From JAFGSG01 sp964626055 (GTDB lineage: Bacteria; Spirochaetota; UBA4802; JAFGDQ01), in contig CAZVDF010000003.1 of assembly GCA_964626055.1 (NCBI GenBank), positions 51,400-115,399 on the forward strand: a DNA stretch of 64,000 nt, written 5' to 3'. Below are positions 44,218 to 52,953 of the stretch, piece by piece. Made by a program: the position numbers and the translations under genes. Each line of letters begins with the position of its first letter. Positions within the stretch are counted from its first letter, which is position 1. Below the pieces are notes generated by a model that saw only the letters and a program-made list of their open reading frames with translations, was not told the DNA's origin and did not search any database.

Positions 44218-44874
44218 TTAAAAGATTGATGAGTGTCCTTCATATATTGAAACAGTCTCATCTGCGTTATCTTTATCGAGTACCGGCAGCGTCGCAGCCA
44301 CGCATCCAAAAATCCTGCTGTATGACAAATGTCTGATATCTTTAACCCGGGAGTCAGAAAGTATTACTCCCCGGGCGCAATTTAAAAAGTTATCCAGCAA
44401 AAACAAATTATTCGCGTTATATAATACGTCCGCAGCGGTGAGCAGGTCATATCTTCCGCCGCCGATATTTATTGAATCGCTAACGCTTATATTCACTTTA
44501 TTAAGTTCAGCATTGCGCTTTGCAGCTATAAGCGCATAAGGATCAATATCGCACGCAACAGCTTCATCAGCTCCGGCTATTGCCGCGGCGATTGCCACTA
44601 TGCCGGATCCGGAGCCGAAATCAACAATGCGGCGTCCGGCGACCAGCTGCGGATTATGCAAAATATATCGAGCGAGCGCCTGACCGCTCGCCCAGCAGAA
44701 TGCCCAGAAAGGAGTATTTGCAAAAATTGTCTGCGCCTCAATAAAAGAAAAATTCCTGTCCATTCCGGCAGGCTCAAGCAGATTAAGCTTCAGGTCTCCG
44801 CACTCAGGAATTGTCACTTTTTTTGTTATGGCGTCCGGAATAACTTCCTGCAGCATTATATCGAGTTCGTTCAT
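44218..44874 (-). CDS. Methyltransferase, lysine-methyltransferase-like (METTL20/PrmA-type)
   Basis: This 218-residue protein has motif I IVDFGSGSGIVAIAAA near residue 85 and the acidic strand-2 end VACDIDPYAL. The preceding PFWAFCWASGQALARYIL is close to the segment of ETFB lysine methyltransferases and their bacterial relatives. It may modify a protein side chain; the target is unknown. It lies 60 bp downstream of the nadE stop on the same strand. Confidence 0.72.
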   Translation of the reverse strand: MNELDIMLQEVIPDAITKKVTIPECGDLKLNLLEPAGMDRNFSFIEAQTIFANTPFWAFCWASGQALARYILHNPQLVAGRRIVDFGSGSGIVAIAAAIAGADEAVACDIDPYALIAAKRNAELNKVNISVSDSINIGGGRYDLLTAADVLYNANNLFLLDNFLNCARGVILSDSRVKDIRHLSYSRIFGCVAATLPVLDKDNADETVSIYEGHSSIF

Positions 44875-44933
44875 AATCTTATAAAATCCCGGGATATGTC
44901 GGACTCCCCCGGCAGCAAAATCCGCAACGCGAT

Positions 44934-46580
44934 CTAAGGCTCAAAACGCTGCGCGATCGGGAGCCTGCGGCCTGTGCCGAACGCCTTGCTGGTAACTTTT
45001 AACCCGGGAGCTGCCTGCCTTCTCTTATACTCGCTTTTATTCACCGTAAAGAGCACCTCTTTAACAATCCGGCTGTCAAAACCTTTTGAAATGATCTCAT
45101 CCGCGGACATTTGCTTTTCAATATAGCATTCAAGAATGCGATCGAGCATATCGTAGGGAGGGAGAGTGTCCTGATCTTTCTGGTCCTCCCGGAGTTCGGC
45201 AGAAGGCGGTTTTGTAAGGGTATCTGGCGGTATTATCTCTTTTTCCCTGTTAATGTGCCTCGCAAGCTCATACACCATGTTTTTCGGAAGATCGGAAATG
45301 ACAGCCAGCCCGCCTGCCATATCTCCGTATAGAGTGCAGTAACCCATTGCGAGCTCGGATTTATTGCCTGTTGTAAGCAGCAGGCTGCCGAATTTGTTGC
45401 TCACGGCCATAAGCAAATTGCTCCTTATCCTTGCCTGCAGATTCTCTTCTGTGACGTCCCGCTGCAATCCTTTGAAAATCCCGGAAAGCAGAATGTTATA
45501 CGAATCGAATATTTCCCTGATCGCTATCTCTTCAATTCTTATTCCAAGGTTCCGGGCCAGCCTCCGCGAATCATCTACGCTTCCGCTTGAAGAATAAATG
45601 GACGGCATTGTGATGCCAGTCACTTTAGCGGCGCCGAGCGCCTGCACGGCCAAAGCGGCGGTAAGAGCTGAATCTATCCCTCCGCTCAACCCAAGCACTG
45701 CGCTTTTAAATCCGCATTTATGAAAATAATCCCTTATCCCCAGCACGAGCGCTCTTCTGATATCTTCCATCCCGTTCTCTTTCGGCACAATTCTTTTATT
45801 CCTGGCGTCGATATCAATTACTTCAAGGCCTTCTTTAAAACCCTCCGCAAATCCGTTAAAAGTGCCTTTGCCGTCAACAAAAAAACTGTTTCCGTCAAAG
45901 ATGAGACTGTCATTGCCGCCGACCTGGTTCACATAGATAACCGGCATGGAATGTTTACGGGCGATCTTTGATATCATGTTCCATTTTAGTTTGTTCTTGC
46001 CTTTAACATAAGGCGATGCCGAAATATTTATCATCAGATCTATATTTTTACCCGCAAGAATTTCTACCGGATCCGTTTCGTACTTTCTCCCTATCACCAG
46101 CGAGTTGACGGAATCGTAATCGTCGTTCCAGATGTCTTCGCATATGGTAATACCGATCGATTTGCCTTTGAATTTCACCGGCTTCTGTTTTTTTGCCGGT
46201 GAAAAATAACGCATTTCGTCAAACACATCGTATGTCGGGAGCAATGTCTTGTAATGCTTTGAGACTATTTTCCCGTTGTTCATGAAGGCAGCCGCATTCA
46301 AAAGCATCGGGGGATTCTCTTTATCATATTCAACATAACCGCAGATAGCGGCGATACCCCGGCATCCTTCAGCTATATCGTTAATGGCATCGAGATTGTC
46401 CCGGATTAATTTTTTATTCAACAAGAGATCCATAGGGGGATAACCGATTATCGCCATTTCAGGGAACACGGCAAGTTCAGCGCCCTGTTTTTTTGCTTCC
46501 TCGATATAAGATATAATTTTTTCTTTATTTCCTTTAACGTCTCCGATCGTCGGATCTATTTGCGCAATTGCTGTTTTCAT
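44934..46580 (-). CDS. nadE: Glutamine-dependent NAD+ synthetase
   Basis: This 548-residue enzyme makes NAD from deamido-NAD using glutamine. The N-terminal nitrilase-type glutaminase has Glu41 (FPEMAI), Lys111 (HYKTLLPTYDVF) and Cys147 (ITICEDIW). The C-terminal synthetase has the ATP-binding LGLSGGIDSAL motif near residue 298 and the TTGNKSELAMGY stretch. All catalytic residues are present. Length is typical. Confidence 0.96.
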   Translation of the reverse strand: MKTAIAQIDPTIGDVKGNKEKIISYIEEAKKQGAELAVFPEMAIIGYPPMDLLLNKKLIRDNLDAINDIAEGCRGIAAICGYVEYDKENPPMLLNAAAFMNNGKIVSKHYKTLLPTYDVFDEMRYFSPAKKQKPVKFKGKSIGITICEDIWNDDYDSVNSLVIGRKYETDPVEILAGKNIDLMINISASPYVKGKNKLKWNMISKIARKHSMPVIYVNQVGGNDSLIFDGNSFFVDGKGTFNGFAEGFKEGLEVIDIDARNKRIVPKENGMEDIRRALVLGIRDYFHKCGFKSAVLGLSGGIDSALTAALAVQALGAAKVTGITMPSIYSSSGSVDDSRRLARNLGIRIEEIAIREIFDSYNILLSGIFKGLQRDVTEENLQARIRSNLLMAVSNKFGSLLLTTGNKSELAMGYCTLYGDMAGGLAVISDLPKNMVYELARHINREKEIIPPDTLTKPPSAELREDQKDQDTLPPYDMLDRILECYIEKQMSADEIISKGFDSRIVKEVLFTVNKSEYKRRQAAPGLKVTSKAFGTGRRLPIAQRFEP

Positions 46581-46595
46581 AGATTAATTATCTCT

Positions 46596-46742
46596 CCAAC
46601 CCCCCTAACCTCCGGAGGGGGCATAAAAACTTTGTTTTAATATTGCTTTTCTGCTTCGTATAGCCGTATAATTCAAAAAAATACAATAACTTGCAGTTAA
46701 AACTATCAAAGTCAGTGCCCCCTTCGGGGGATAGGGGGACTA
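46596..46742. repeat. 147-bp miniature inverted-repeat element
   Basis: The left end CCAACCCCCCTAACCTCCGG with its GGGGGC run, and the complement of the right end CCCCCTATCCCCCGAAGG, match at most positions over ~25 bp. Each end can also fold on itself (CCTCCGGAGG; CCCCCTTCGGGGG). The interior is A/T-rich with no gene. It lies upstream of nadE. Confidence 0.7.
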
Positions 46743-46830
46743 ATAGGCAATATGTATCTTCTTAAAACAGTTTTCTTTCCCGATTTTCGGATTTAATAAG
46801 CCGAACATTAGCATAAGAGTCTTATTTTTT

Positions 46831-48141
46831 CTAATTCGCCACTTTAATCAGTCCTCTCAGAACAAACCTGATCTGCTCCTTCATAACAGGATCAAGCTCG
46901 GTATTGAATCTGTCGAACAACGGTAAAATCGCATTTTTCGAGTTAATTCTTCTTATCGAAAAAAGCGCAGCTGATCTCACGTAGCGCTCGGGATCATTAT
47001 TAACGATATCCAGCAGTTCCTTCAATATGTTTTTATCATTGTAAAAACCGAGCGAGTTGCATATTTCGGCTCTGACTTCCTTTGAATTATCATTCTTTGC
47101 TTCAAGCAAGATAAGAGAAGACCAGTTGTGTCTTATTCTTCCGAGAGCGTAAGAGGCGGTTATCTTCATCCTGTAATTATCATCTTTCAGTATTATTTTT
47201 CTGAGTCCTTTATGTCCGCCCGCATCGTTTAAAACTATGAGCGTATTCATCATCATATCCTTTATATCATCTTCAGTCTCTGAAAAAAGGGCGTTTGAAA
47301 CCGGTACTGCGGAATTGGGAAACTTTAATTTTTTCAAAGCTTTTGCGGAAAAATATCTTACTTCCCTTTCACCGTCTTTAAGGCATATCAGCAATACGTA
47401 AAGCGAATTTCTGTCAAAAAGACTCTCGAGTATCTGAATCGCCTTAACCCTTACCTCCCAGCTCGCGTCGTTTATTGCGGAATTTCTTACGTTCGGCAGG
47501 GCATTTTTAAGACCGTTCGCCTCAATGCATTTCAATATATAATACCTGATCGATTTGTTTTCATCTTTAAGCATATCGATCAGATGATTATAAAATCTCA
47601 GATCATAAAGATGATAAATCGCTTCGAGCGCGTACACTTTATAGACGGGATTGGGATTTTCCATCATGCTGAGAATAGAAGGGAACATCCTGTCGTCGCC
47701 TATCTTCTTCAAAGCAAGAACAGCGCTTTCACGTACCGCGAAAAACGGGCTCCCCAGTTCGTCGATTATCGCGGGGACCGCCCGCCGGTCCGTGGACCCG
47801 CCAAGATAATCAATTATGTCCTTCTTTACAATAAACGAATTCGATTTTTTTATTATATCGACGCAATATGAAGTCGCCTGCTTCTGCGGGTAATACCTCA
47901 ATGCCCTTATTGCTATTGCTTTATTACCGGCATTCTCGCCGGATAATATTATGGCAGAAAGCATGGGCAGCAGGTCGGGGGATTTATGAGCGGATATGAA
48001 CGACAGAGCCTCATTCACTTTTGATGCGTTTCCGCTTATAAGCTGGTTTATTATCTCTTTATTCGTTTTTTCATCAGCTCTCAGGCTTGCTGCGAGGCAA
48101 AATAAAGAAATAATAAAAAAAAAGCATTTTCTAACACACAT
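46831..48141 (-). CDS. Secreted HEAT-repeat protein
   Basis: This 436-residue protein has a signal peptide (~1-22, FCLAASLRA) followed by about ten HEAT-type helical repeats across the whole length (e.g. AVPAIIDELGSPFFAVRESA; VRYFSAKALKKL). HEAT arrays bind proteins. No catalytic motif is seen. The TetR gene ends 5 bp before it on the same strand, so TetR may be part of the same transcript. Location is probably the periplasm. Confidence 0.8.
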   Translation of the reverse strand: MCVRKCFFFIISLFCLAASLRADEKTNKEIINQLISGNASKVNEALSFISAHKSPDLLPMLSAIILSGENAGNKAIAIRALRYYPQKQATSYCVDIIKKSNSFIVKKDIIDYLGGSTDRRAVPAIIDELGSPFFAVRESAVLALKKIGDDRMFPSILSMMENPNPVYKVYALEAIYHLYDLRFYNHLIDMLKDENKSIRYYILKCIEANGLKNALPNVRNSAINDASWEVRVKAIQILESLFDRNSLYVLLICLKDGEREVRYFSAKALKKLKFPNSAVPVSNALFSETEDDIKDMMMNTLIVLNDAGGHKGLRKIILKDDNYRMKITASYALGRIRHNWSSLILLEAKNDNSKEVRAEICNSLGFYNDKNILKELLDIVNNDPERYVRSAALFSIRRINSKNAILPLFDRFNTELDPVMKEQIRFVLRGLIKVAN

Positions 48142-48146
48142 TCAAT

Positions 48147-48755
48147 TTATTTCAGAACGCCTTTAAAACAATTATCGATAAGGGATTCTATTATATTTTT
48201 TTCAACCCTTGGATATTGCTTATTATTATAATTATTCACCATAAATAATATGCCTCCGAGTATGACCTGGGCCGTATCTTCAGGATTGATCCCTTTTTTG
48301 CAAATTCCTTTTCTAATAATTTCTTCGACATAAAGAACTATCGCTTTTATTATGTATTCGATAAATTCGTTTATTCTTTTAAATACGCCTTCGTCAATAC
48401 CTACTATATCCTTAAAAATTAATTTCAATATTATTGGTTCGCCGACTATGGTGTTTATTGTTAAGGCGATTTTTTCGTTCACATAGCTTAAAAGACTTTT
48501 CTGGGAATTATTTGTTTTTAAATAATCCTTCAGATCGTCCGGATCAAGAATATCATCTATATTCTCCTCAACGGATTCAAGAATAGCGTATAATATTTCA
48601 CGCTTATTCCCGAAGTACTGGTAAACTGTCCCGCGGGCGATCCTGAGCTCGTCGCAAACCTTCCCTATATGCGTGCTTTGAAAACCGTATTTGATAAACA
48701 TATCCTTCGCGGTATCGATTATCTGCTGTTTTCTTCTATGGCCTTTTGTCAGCAT
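48147..48755 (-). CDS. TetR/AcrR-family regulator
   Basis: This 202-residue protein has the N-terminal helix-turn-helix (MFIKYGFQSTHIGKVCDELR, then RGTVYQYFGNKREIL) of TetR repressors. The C-terminal ligand part is unassigned. The HEAT gene follows at once. A perfect 32-bp palindrome lies ~500 bp upstream, in the region shared with the plus-strand DUF3237 gene, and could be its operator, but this is untested. Confidence 0.88.
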   Translation of the reverse strand: MLTKGHRRKQQIIDTAKDMFIKYGFQSTHIGKVCDELRIARGTVYQYFGNKREILYAILESVEENIDDILDPDDLKDYLKTNNSQKSLLSYVNEKIALTINTIVGEPIILKLIFKDIVGIDEGVFKRINEFIEYIIKAIVLYVEEIIRKGICKKGINPEDTAQVILGGILFMVNNYNNKQYPRVEKNIIESLIDNCFKGVLK

Positions 48756-48822
48756 TTAAATACCTCAATTCTCAGTAATTCCATTAGTGGATGTATTTCA
48801 AAAAATGCTAATAAAGATGCGA

Positions 48823-48951
48823 TTATTTGACTATTTTTTTATCAGGATAACTGTTTTCTTTCATTTTCCGTATTTCAATACGAAGCGGGACGAGAGCTTC
48901 TCTGAGTTCTTTTGATATTTTTTCCGCTCTTTCCTGTAATTCCATGCTCAT
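48823..48951 (-). CDS. Possible 42-residue charged protein
   Basis: This short frame begins MSMELQERAEKISKELREAL and ends with a Lys-rich tail; it would form one or two amphipathic helices. It is in the same direction as the TetR gene 70 bp downstream. No strong ribosome site is seen, so it may be chance. No family is known. Confidence 0.3.
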   Translation of the reverse strand: MSMELQERAEKISKELREALVPLRIEIRKMKENSYPDKKIVK

Positions 48952-49250
48952 ATTTTTCCCGATGAAAAGCCGGCAATTTTTGCAGTAACACCTAAAAAAA
49001 ATATCGAGTTTTTAATAAATAATCTTTAATTTCTTAATTTATACAGGGGGAAAAATTGCAGCTGTTTAAAATTTTAATATTATGAAAGAATATTTTTAAA
49101 ACAGTTACAAAAAATCCAATAATGTTCAAAATAATAAAAACAAACACATGTAAAACAAATATCTATAAAATTTGCAAGTACAAAATATATAATATGTTTA
49201 TATTTTTCCCGCTAAAAGAATTATTTATCCTATATCGATTTTTTGTTCAA

Positions 49251-49282
49251 TAAACAAATTATAATCGATTATAATTTGTTTA
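49251..49282. promoter_or_regulatory. Perfect 32-bp palindrome, candidate TetR operator
   Basis: TAAACAAATTATAATC is followed directly by its exact reverse complement. The centre is ATCGAT. It lies 127 bp before the DUF3237 start and upstream of the divergent TetR gene. A TetR dimer pair could bind such a site; other DNA-binding dimers are also possible. Confidence 0.5.
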
Positions 49283-49408
49283 TCCGGAGTCATCTTAAGG
49301 ACAGCCATGTCAAATTTGATAATATTTAAAACTTTTATTGACTTTGTTTGACTTCATATTACAACTGTTTCTCGAAGCAAAATTCGTATATTTTCCCGGA
49401 GTAAACAT

Positions 49409-49990
49409 ATGGAATACCTGTTTACAATTATTGTGATTGTTATTTCAACGATATTGTTTGGCGTTGTTTCGTCCAGCCCGAAGGAAAATGAAGAGACTAA
49501 CCCGGCAGATACCAAAGGCTTTGAGCCCCCTAAACCCGAGCTTGAATTTCTGGGACGCTGGTCGGTAGACCTAAAACCGCCCGTATGGGACCTCGGACAG
49601 ACCTCAGATCTCGGTATGCGAAAAATTTATCCGATTACAGGCGGAAAATTCGAGGGACCCAATTTCAAAGGCACAATTCAGAATAACGGCGCCGACTGGC
49701 AGATAATCACGAAAGACAGTTTATCGATCATCGACACCCGATATCTGCTCAAGACCCACGACGGAGCGCTGGTTTATCTGCAGACAAGAGGATACCGCTA
49801 CGGGGACCCGGATATCCTGGCAAGAATGGCCAACGGAGAAATTGTCGATCCGAGTTTATATTATTTCAGGGTTTATATGTGGTTTGAAACAGGCGCGCCT
49901 GAATATAAATGGCTGAATAAAGCTATGGCGATAGGCATCGCAATGCGCCTGCCTAAAGCTGTAGTTTACGATGCTTACCTGATAAAATAA
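49409..49990 (+). CDS. Membrane-anchored DUF3237 protein
   Basis: This 193-residue protein has an N-terminal TM helix (~4-21) and then the DUF3237 pattern: GMRKIYPITGGKFEGPNFKG, GADWQI, DTRYLLKTHDGALVYLQTRG and FETGAPEYKWLNKAMAIG. DUF3237 proteins are small beta-rich proteins of unknown activity; most lack a TM helix. It is the first gene of the DUF3237-ACP-radical SAM set. The ACP gene begins 43 bp later. Confidence 0.8.
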   Translation: MEYLFTIIVIVISTILFGVVSSSPKENEETNPADTKGFEPPKPELEFLGRWSVDLKPPVWDLGQTSDLGMRKIYPITGGKFEGPNFKGTIQNNGADWQIITKDSLSIIDTRYLLKTHDGALVYLQTRGYRYGDPDILARMANGEIVDPSLYYFRVYMWFETGAPEYKWLNKAMAIGIAMRLPKAVVYDAYLIK

Positions 49991-50033
49991 AATTTAAAAA
50001 TCTATTCGATATGGATTCCGGAGGGAATTTCAA

Positions 50034-50294
50034 ATGACAAGGGATTATATTACCGGAGAAATATTAAAAATATTTAAAGATGAATTTGAAATAATTAATC
50101 CCGGCATGGATGATAATTTAAAAGAAAAATACGAATTCGACAGTATTGACGCAATTGCATTGCTTGAGTATATGGAAAAAATGATCGGTTCGCCGTTAAC
50201 TCAGGAAGAAAAAAAACAAACGCTTGATATACGCACGATAAACCAGATTTGCGATTACATCGAGGCAATGATAAAAAAAAGAAATCTTAATTAA
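50034..50294 (+). CDS. Acyl carrier protein
   Basis: This 86-residue four-helix protein has the phosphopantetheine site Ser37 in EFDSIDAIALLE. It is acidic, as usual. It is not next to fatty-acid synthase genes. Instead it lies between the DUF3237 protein and a B12-binding radical SAM enzyme (15 bp downstream). It may carry a substrate for that enzyme. A GGAGGG lies before the ATG. Confidence 0.85.
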   Translation: MTRDYITGEILKIFKDEFEIINPGMDDNLKEKYEFDSIDAIALLEYMEKMIGSPLTQEEKKQTLDIRTINQICDYIEAMIKKRNLN

Positions 50295-50309
50295 TAGCAG
50301 GATAACAAT

Positions 50310-51809
50310 ATGAAAGTCGTTCTTATATCAATGCCGGATGTAATCCCTATCATAATACACGAGACGGCTATTCATGTGCCGAATCACGGTATTGCGTGCA
50401 TCGGTGGAAATATCGACGAAGAGCATCAGGTCTATCTTATTGATCTGGTCAGAAAAAGGGGACGGATTGTTCCCTACCTCCGAAAAACCTTTAAGAAGAT
50501 CAATCCGGACATTATCGGGCTTTCGTCCATGACCTGGCAGTTTAAAACATGTCTTGCGATAATCCGGCTCATTAAAGAAATACTTCCGGACGTAAAGATC
50601 GCGGTAGGGGGATATCATCCAACCCTGATGTCCCTGGAAATGGCGGGTTCTGAAGATACCGATAATATCGATTTTATAATAAGAGGGGAAGGAGAGATTG
50701 CGTTCCGCAGACTTGTGAACGCGCTGGCCGGCAAAGACCGGTTGAAATCAATCCCCGGCCTGTCATTCAAGGATAACGGCAGATGGACACACAATGCTCC
50801 CGGCAAGCTGTGCGATCTTAACGAGCTGAGACTCCCGGTACGCGACAAACGGAGGCTGACCAGCGGCTATCATTTCATGTTTTCCAAGTATGAAGTAATG
50901 GAAACCTCGCGCGGCTGCACCCGTAACTGCAACTTCTGCAGCATTCATCATATGTACGGCCGTTCATACAGGACATACCCTATCGATCGCATCATTGCCG
51001 ATCTCGATGACATTTATTATAACAAAAGAACAAAGCTTGTTTTCATTACAGACGACAACATGGTGCTCAACCCGAAATGGGTCATGAAATTTTGCGACGC
51101 GGTCATCGCCCAAAATTATAAGCACCTGATGCTGTTTGTTCAGGCAGACTGCGCATCCATCGCGAAGTATGAGGATATGGTGAAAAAGATGGCGGAAGCC
51201 GGCTTCCGCGGGGTTTTTCTGGGCATTGAAAACGCGTCCGAAAAAAACCTCGCGGCAATGGGCAAATCCGGCGCCGCGGAAAAAGCAAGGCAGGCTGTCG
51301 CCAACTGCCATAAGCACGGTCTTATGGTCATCGGGGGCATGATATTCGGCCTTCCGGAGGACGACGAAGAAGCAGTCAGAAAAAATTACAGTTTTCTTAA
51401 CGAGCTGGAAGTTGATGCCACATACTGCCAGATGCTTTCACCTTTTTTTAAAACTCCTATGAGGGACGATCTGATAAAACAGGGCCTATTGACAAACTTC
51501 GACCGGTACGAACGCTATAACGGGTACTGGGCAAATGTCAGGACAAAGCACCTTACCTCGGAAGAACTCCAATATCTCTTCTGGTACCACAGACAGGTTA
51601 CTCTCGGCTGGTGGAAGCCTTCGGAGTTTGCCAAAAGCAGGGGACATATATGGATTTACTTCTGGAAATTCGTTGTTAAACCGATCATGAAGATATTCTC
51701 AAATAGGAATATCCGCCGCAAAGGCTGGAAAAAACTGTATAAAGAATATATTCAGCGGCTGGAAAATATGAATCGTTTCCAGGACTTGCTGCCCTATTAT
51801 AGCAAATAA
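50310..51809 (+). CDS. B12-binding radical SAM enzyme
   Basis: This 499-residue protein has an N-terminal cobalamin-binding-like fold (~1-140, with PDIIGLSSMTWQ and AVGGYHPTL, but no DxHxxG signature) and a radical SAM core with Cys203, Cys207 and Cys210 (SRGCTRNCNFCSIHH). Downstream motifs FITDDNMVLNPK and FLGIENASEKNL are typical. Members methylate or rearrange unreactive carbons, often in lipids and natural products. Its substrate may be held on the ACP encoded just upstream. Two hairpins lie after its stop. Confidence 0.85.
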   Translation: MKVVLISMPDVIPIIIHETAIHVPNHGIACIGGNIDEEHQVYLIDLVRKRGRIVPYLRKTFKKINPDIIGLSSMTWQFKTCLAIIRLIKEILPDVKIAVGGYHPTLMSLEMAGSEDTDNIDFIIRGEGEIAFRRLVNALAGKDRLKSIPGLSFKDNGRWTHNAPGKLCDLNELRLPVRDKRRLTSGYHFMFSKYEVMETSRGCTRNCNFCSIHHMYGRSYRTYPIDRIIADLDDIYYNKRTKLVFITDDNMVLNPKWVMKFCDAVIAQNYKHLMLFVQADCASIAKYEDMVKKMAEAGFRGVFLGIENASEKNLAAMGKSGAAEKARQAVANCHKHGLMVIGGMIFGLPEDDEEAVRKNYSFLNELEVDATYCQMLSPFFKTPMRDDLIKQGLLTNFDRYERYNGYWANVRTKHLTSEELQYLFWYHRQVTLGWWKPSEFAKSRGHIWIYFWKFVVKPIMKIFSNRNIRRKGWKKLYKEYIQRLENMNRFQDLLPYYSK

Positions 51810-51812
51810 ACG

Positions 51813-51873
51813 ACCACCAGCAGAGCTTGTGGTATTAAAAACATTATTAAAAAAGACCGGCGGACCACCGCCG
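51813..51873 (+). terminator. Two hairpins after radical SAM gene
   Basis: The first is ACCAC/GTGGT with inner AGC/GCT (51813-51833). The second is CGGCGG-ACCA-CCGCCG (51858-51873), followed by TTTATTT a few bases later. The T-run is poor, so this is a moderate terminator call. The GC-rich second hairpin stands out in A/T-rich surroundings. Confidence 0.45.
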
Positions 51874-52063
51874 AAGGCAGTGGCTTTATTTCATAATAAA
51901 CGGGAACTTATATCAAATCGTTCCTGAACTCCTGCATCAATAAATAGCAAACCGATAACTTGCCTCGGAATCATCATTCGTAAAATAATTTTTTATGCCT
52001 GAAAATTAAAAATTCCATAAAAATTGATAAAAAAACATTGACGATTCAGGGCTGATTTTAGTA

Positions 52064-52083
52064 TTAATTAACTGATTAATTAA
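52064..52083. promoter_or_regulatory. Candidate operator palindrome before TetR gene
   Basis: TTAATTAA, a 4-bp spacer CTGA, and TTAATTAA form a 20-bp near-palindrome, 147 bp before the TetR start. It could be the self-regulatory operator of the efflux operon, though A/T-only arms arise easily by chance. Confidence 0.35.
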
Positions 52084-52230
52084 AATTATTTATCTATCGA
52101 TTCGGGACCTATACTAATCGATCTTCCCATACAATAACGGTCAGATAAATTTTTTAACTATTACACGCACCGTAATATTTTCGAAATATTTCAAATATTT
52201 ATTTATAGTAATAATATCCGGACAAATATC

Positions 52231-52953
52231 ATGGGAAATATTGAAACAAGAGAGCGTATTTTAAGCGCAGCGAAACGCGAATTCGCCGACAGGGGTTTTG
52301 ACGGCGCGCGTATGGGCGCTATTGCGAAAAATGCAAAAGTGAACCAGGCTCTTATTCACTACTATTTCAAATCCAAAGAAAAACTGTATGAGCTGGTTCT
52401 AAGGCGCCTGTTCGGCGTCGAGCATAACACACAGATAATTGATTTTTTCAATAAACACAAAATGAATCCTCCGGAACAGCTGTATATGGTAATATATTTT
52501 TTAACCAACCTGTATACCGGGCCCAAGGACCCGGATTTTGAAAGAATATTGCTGCTGCAGATTAGCGGGCGCGGCTGGGACAGGGTTGTTTCCATCATTA
52601 ACAAATTCTTTCTGCCGCAATTAAAATTTATGGAAGATACGCTTGTCAACGGCGTTAAGTCAGGCGAATTTGAAACAAGCAATACTATATATGTCATTCT
52701 GGAATTTGTGCTTTTTATAACGCACTATGAAAAATTCCGAAAAAATTTCAAAAACACTAAGTGGTTCGAACAGACATACAGCGAAGGCTATACTGAAAGA
52801 TTATTCGGGTTTCTTATAGAGCATACCTTTAAAGGTTTGCGTCCCGCCGGTAAGGAATTGATAATCCCGGTAATCACGGAACAAATAATTAAAGATGCAA
52901 ATAAAACTATCGATTTAATAAATGGAGAAATGCAGGGAGGAATGAATGAGTAA
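52231..52953 (+). CDS. TetR-family regulator of efflux operon
   Basis: This 240-residue protein has an N-terminal HTH (RERILSAAKREFADRGFDGA; then NQALIHYYFKSKEKLYELVL). Its stop overlaps the TolC gene by 8 nt (ATGAGTAA), so translation is coupled. The location suggests it represses the TolC and RND genes until a ligand binds its C-terminal domain. It differs from the TetR at 48147-48755. Confidence 0.9.
   Translation: MGNIETRERILSAAKREFADRGFDGARMGAIAKNAKVNQALIHYYFKSKEKLYELVLRRLFGVEHNTQIIDFFNKHKMNPPEQLYMVIYFLTNLYTGPKDPDFERILLLQISGRGWDRVVSIINKFFLPQLKFMEDTLVNGVKSGEFETSNTIYVILEFVLFITHYEKFRKNFKNTKWFEQTYSEGYTERLFGFLIEHTFKGLRPAGKELIIPVITEQIIKDANKTIDLINGEMQGGMNE

Larger units (their letters stand above)
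48756..49408. other. Divergent intergenic region (~650 bp)
   Basis: The region holds a possible 42-codon gene on the minus strand near 48.9 kb, a long A/T-rich stretch and the perfect palindrome at 49251-49282. No RNA gene is seen. Confidence 0.6.
51810..52230. other. Intergenic region before efflux operon
   Basis: About 420 bp carry the two hairpins above, an A/T palindrome at 52064 and two ATCGAT sites. No gene is seen. Confidence 0.6.
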
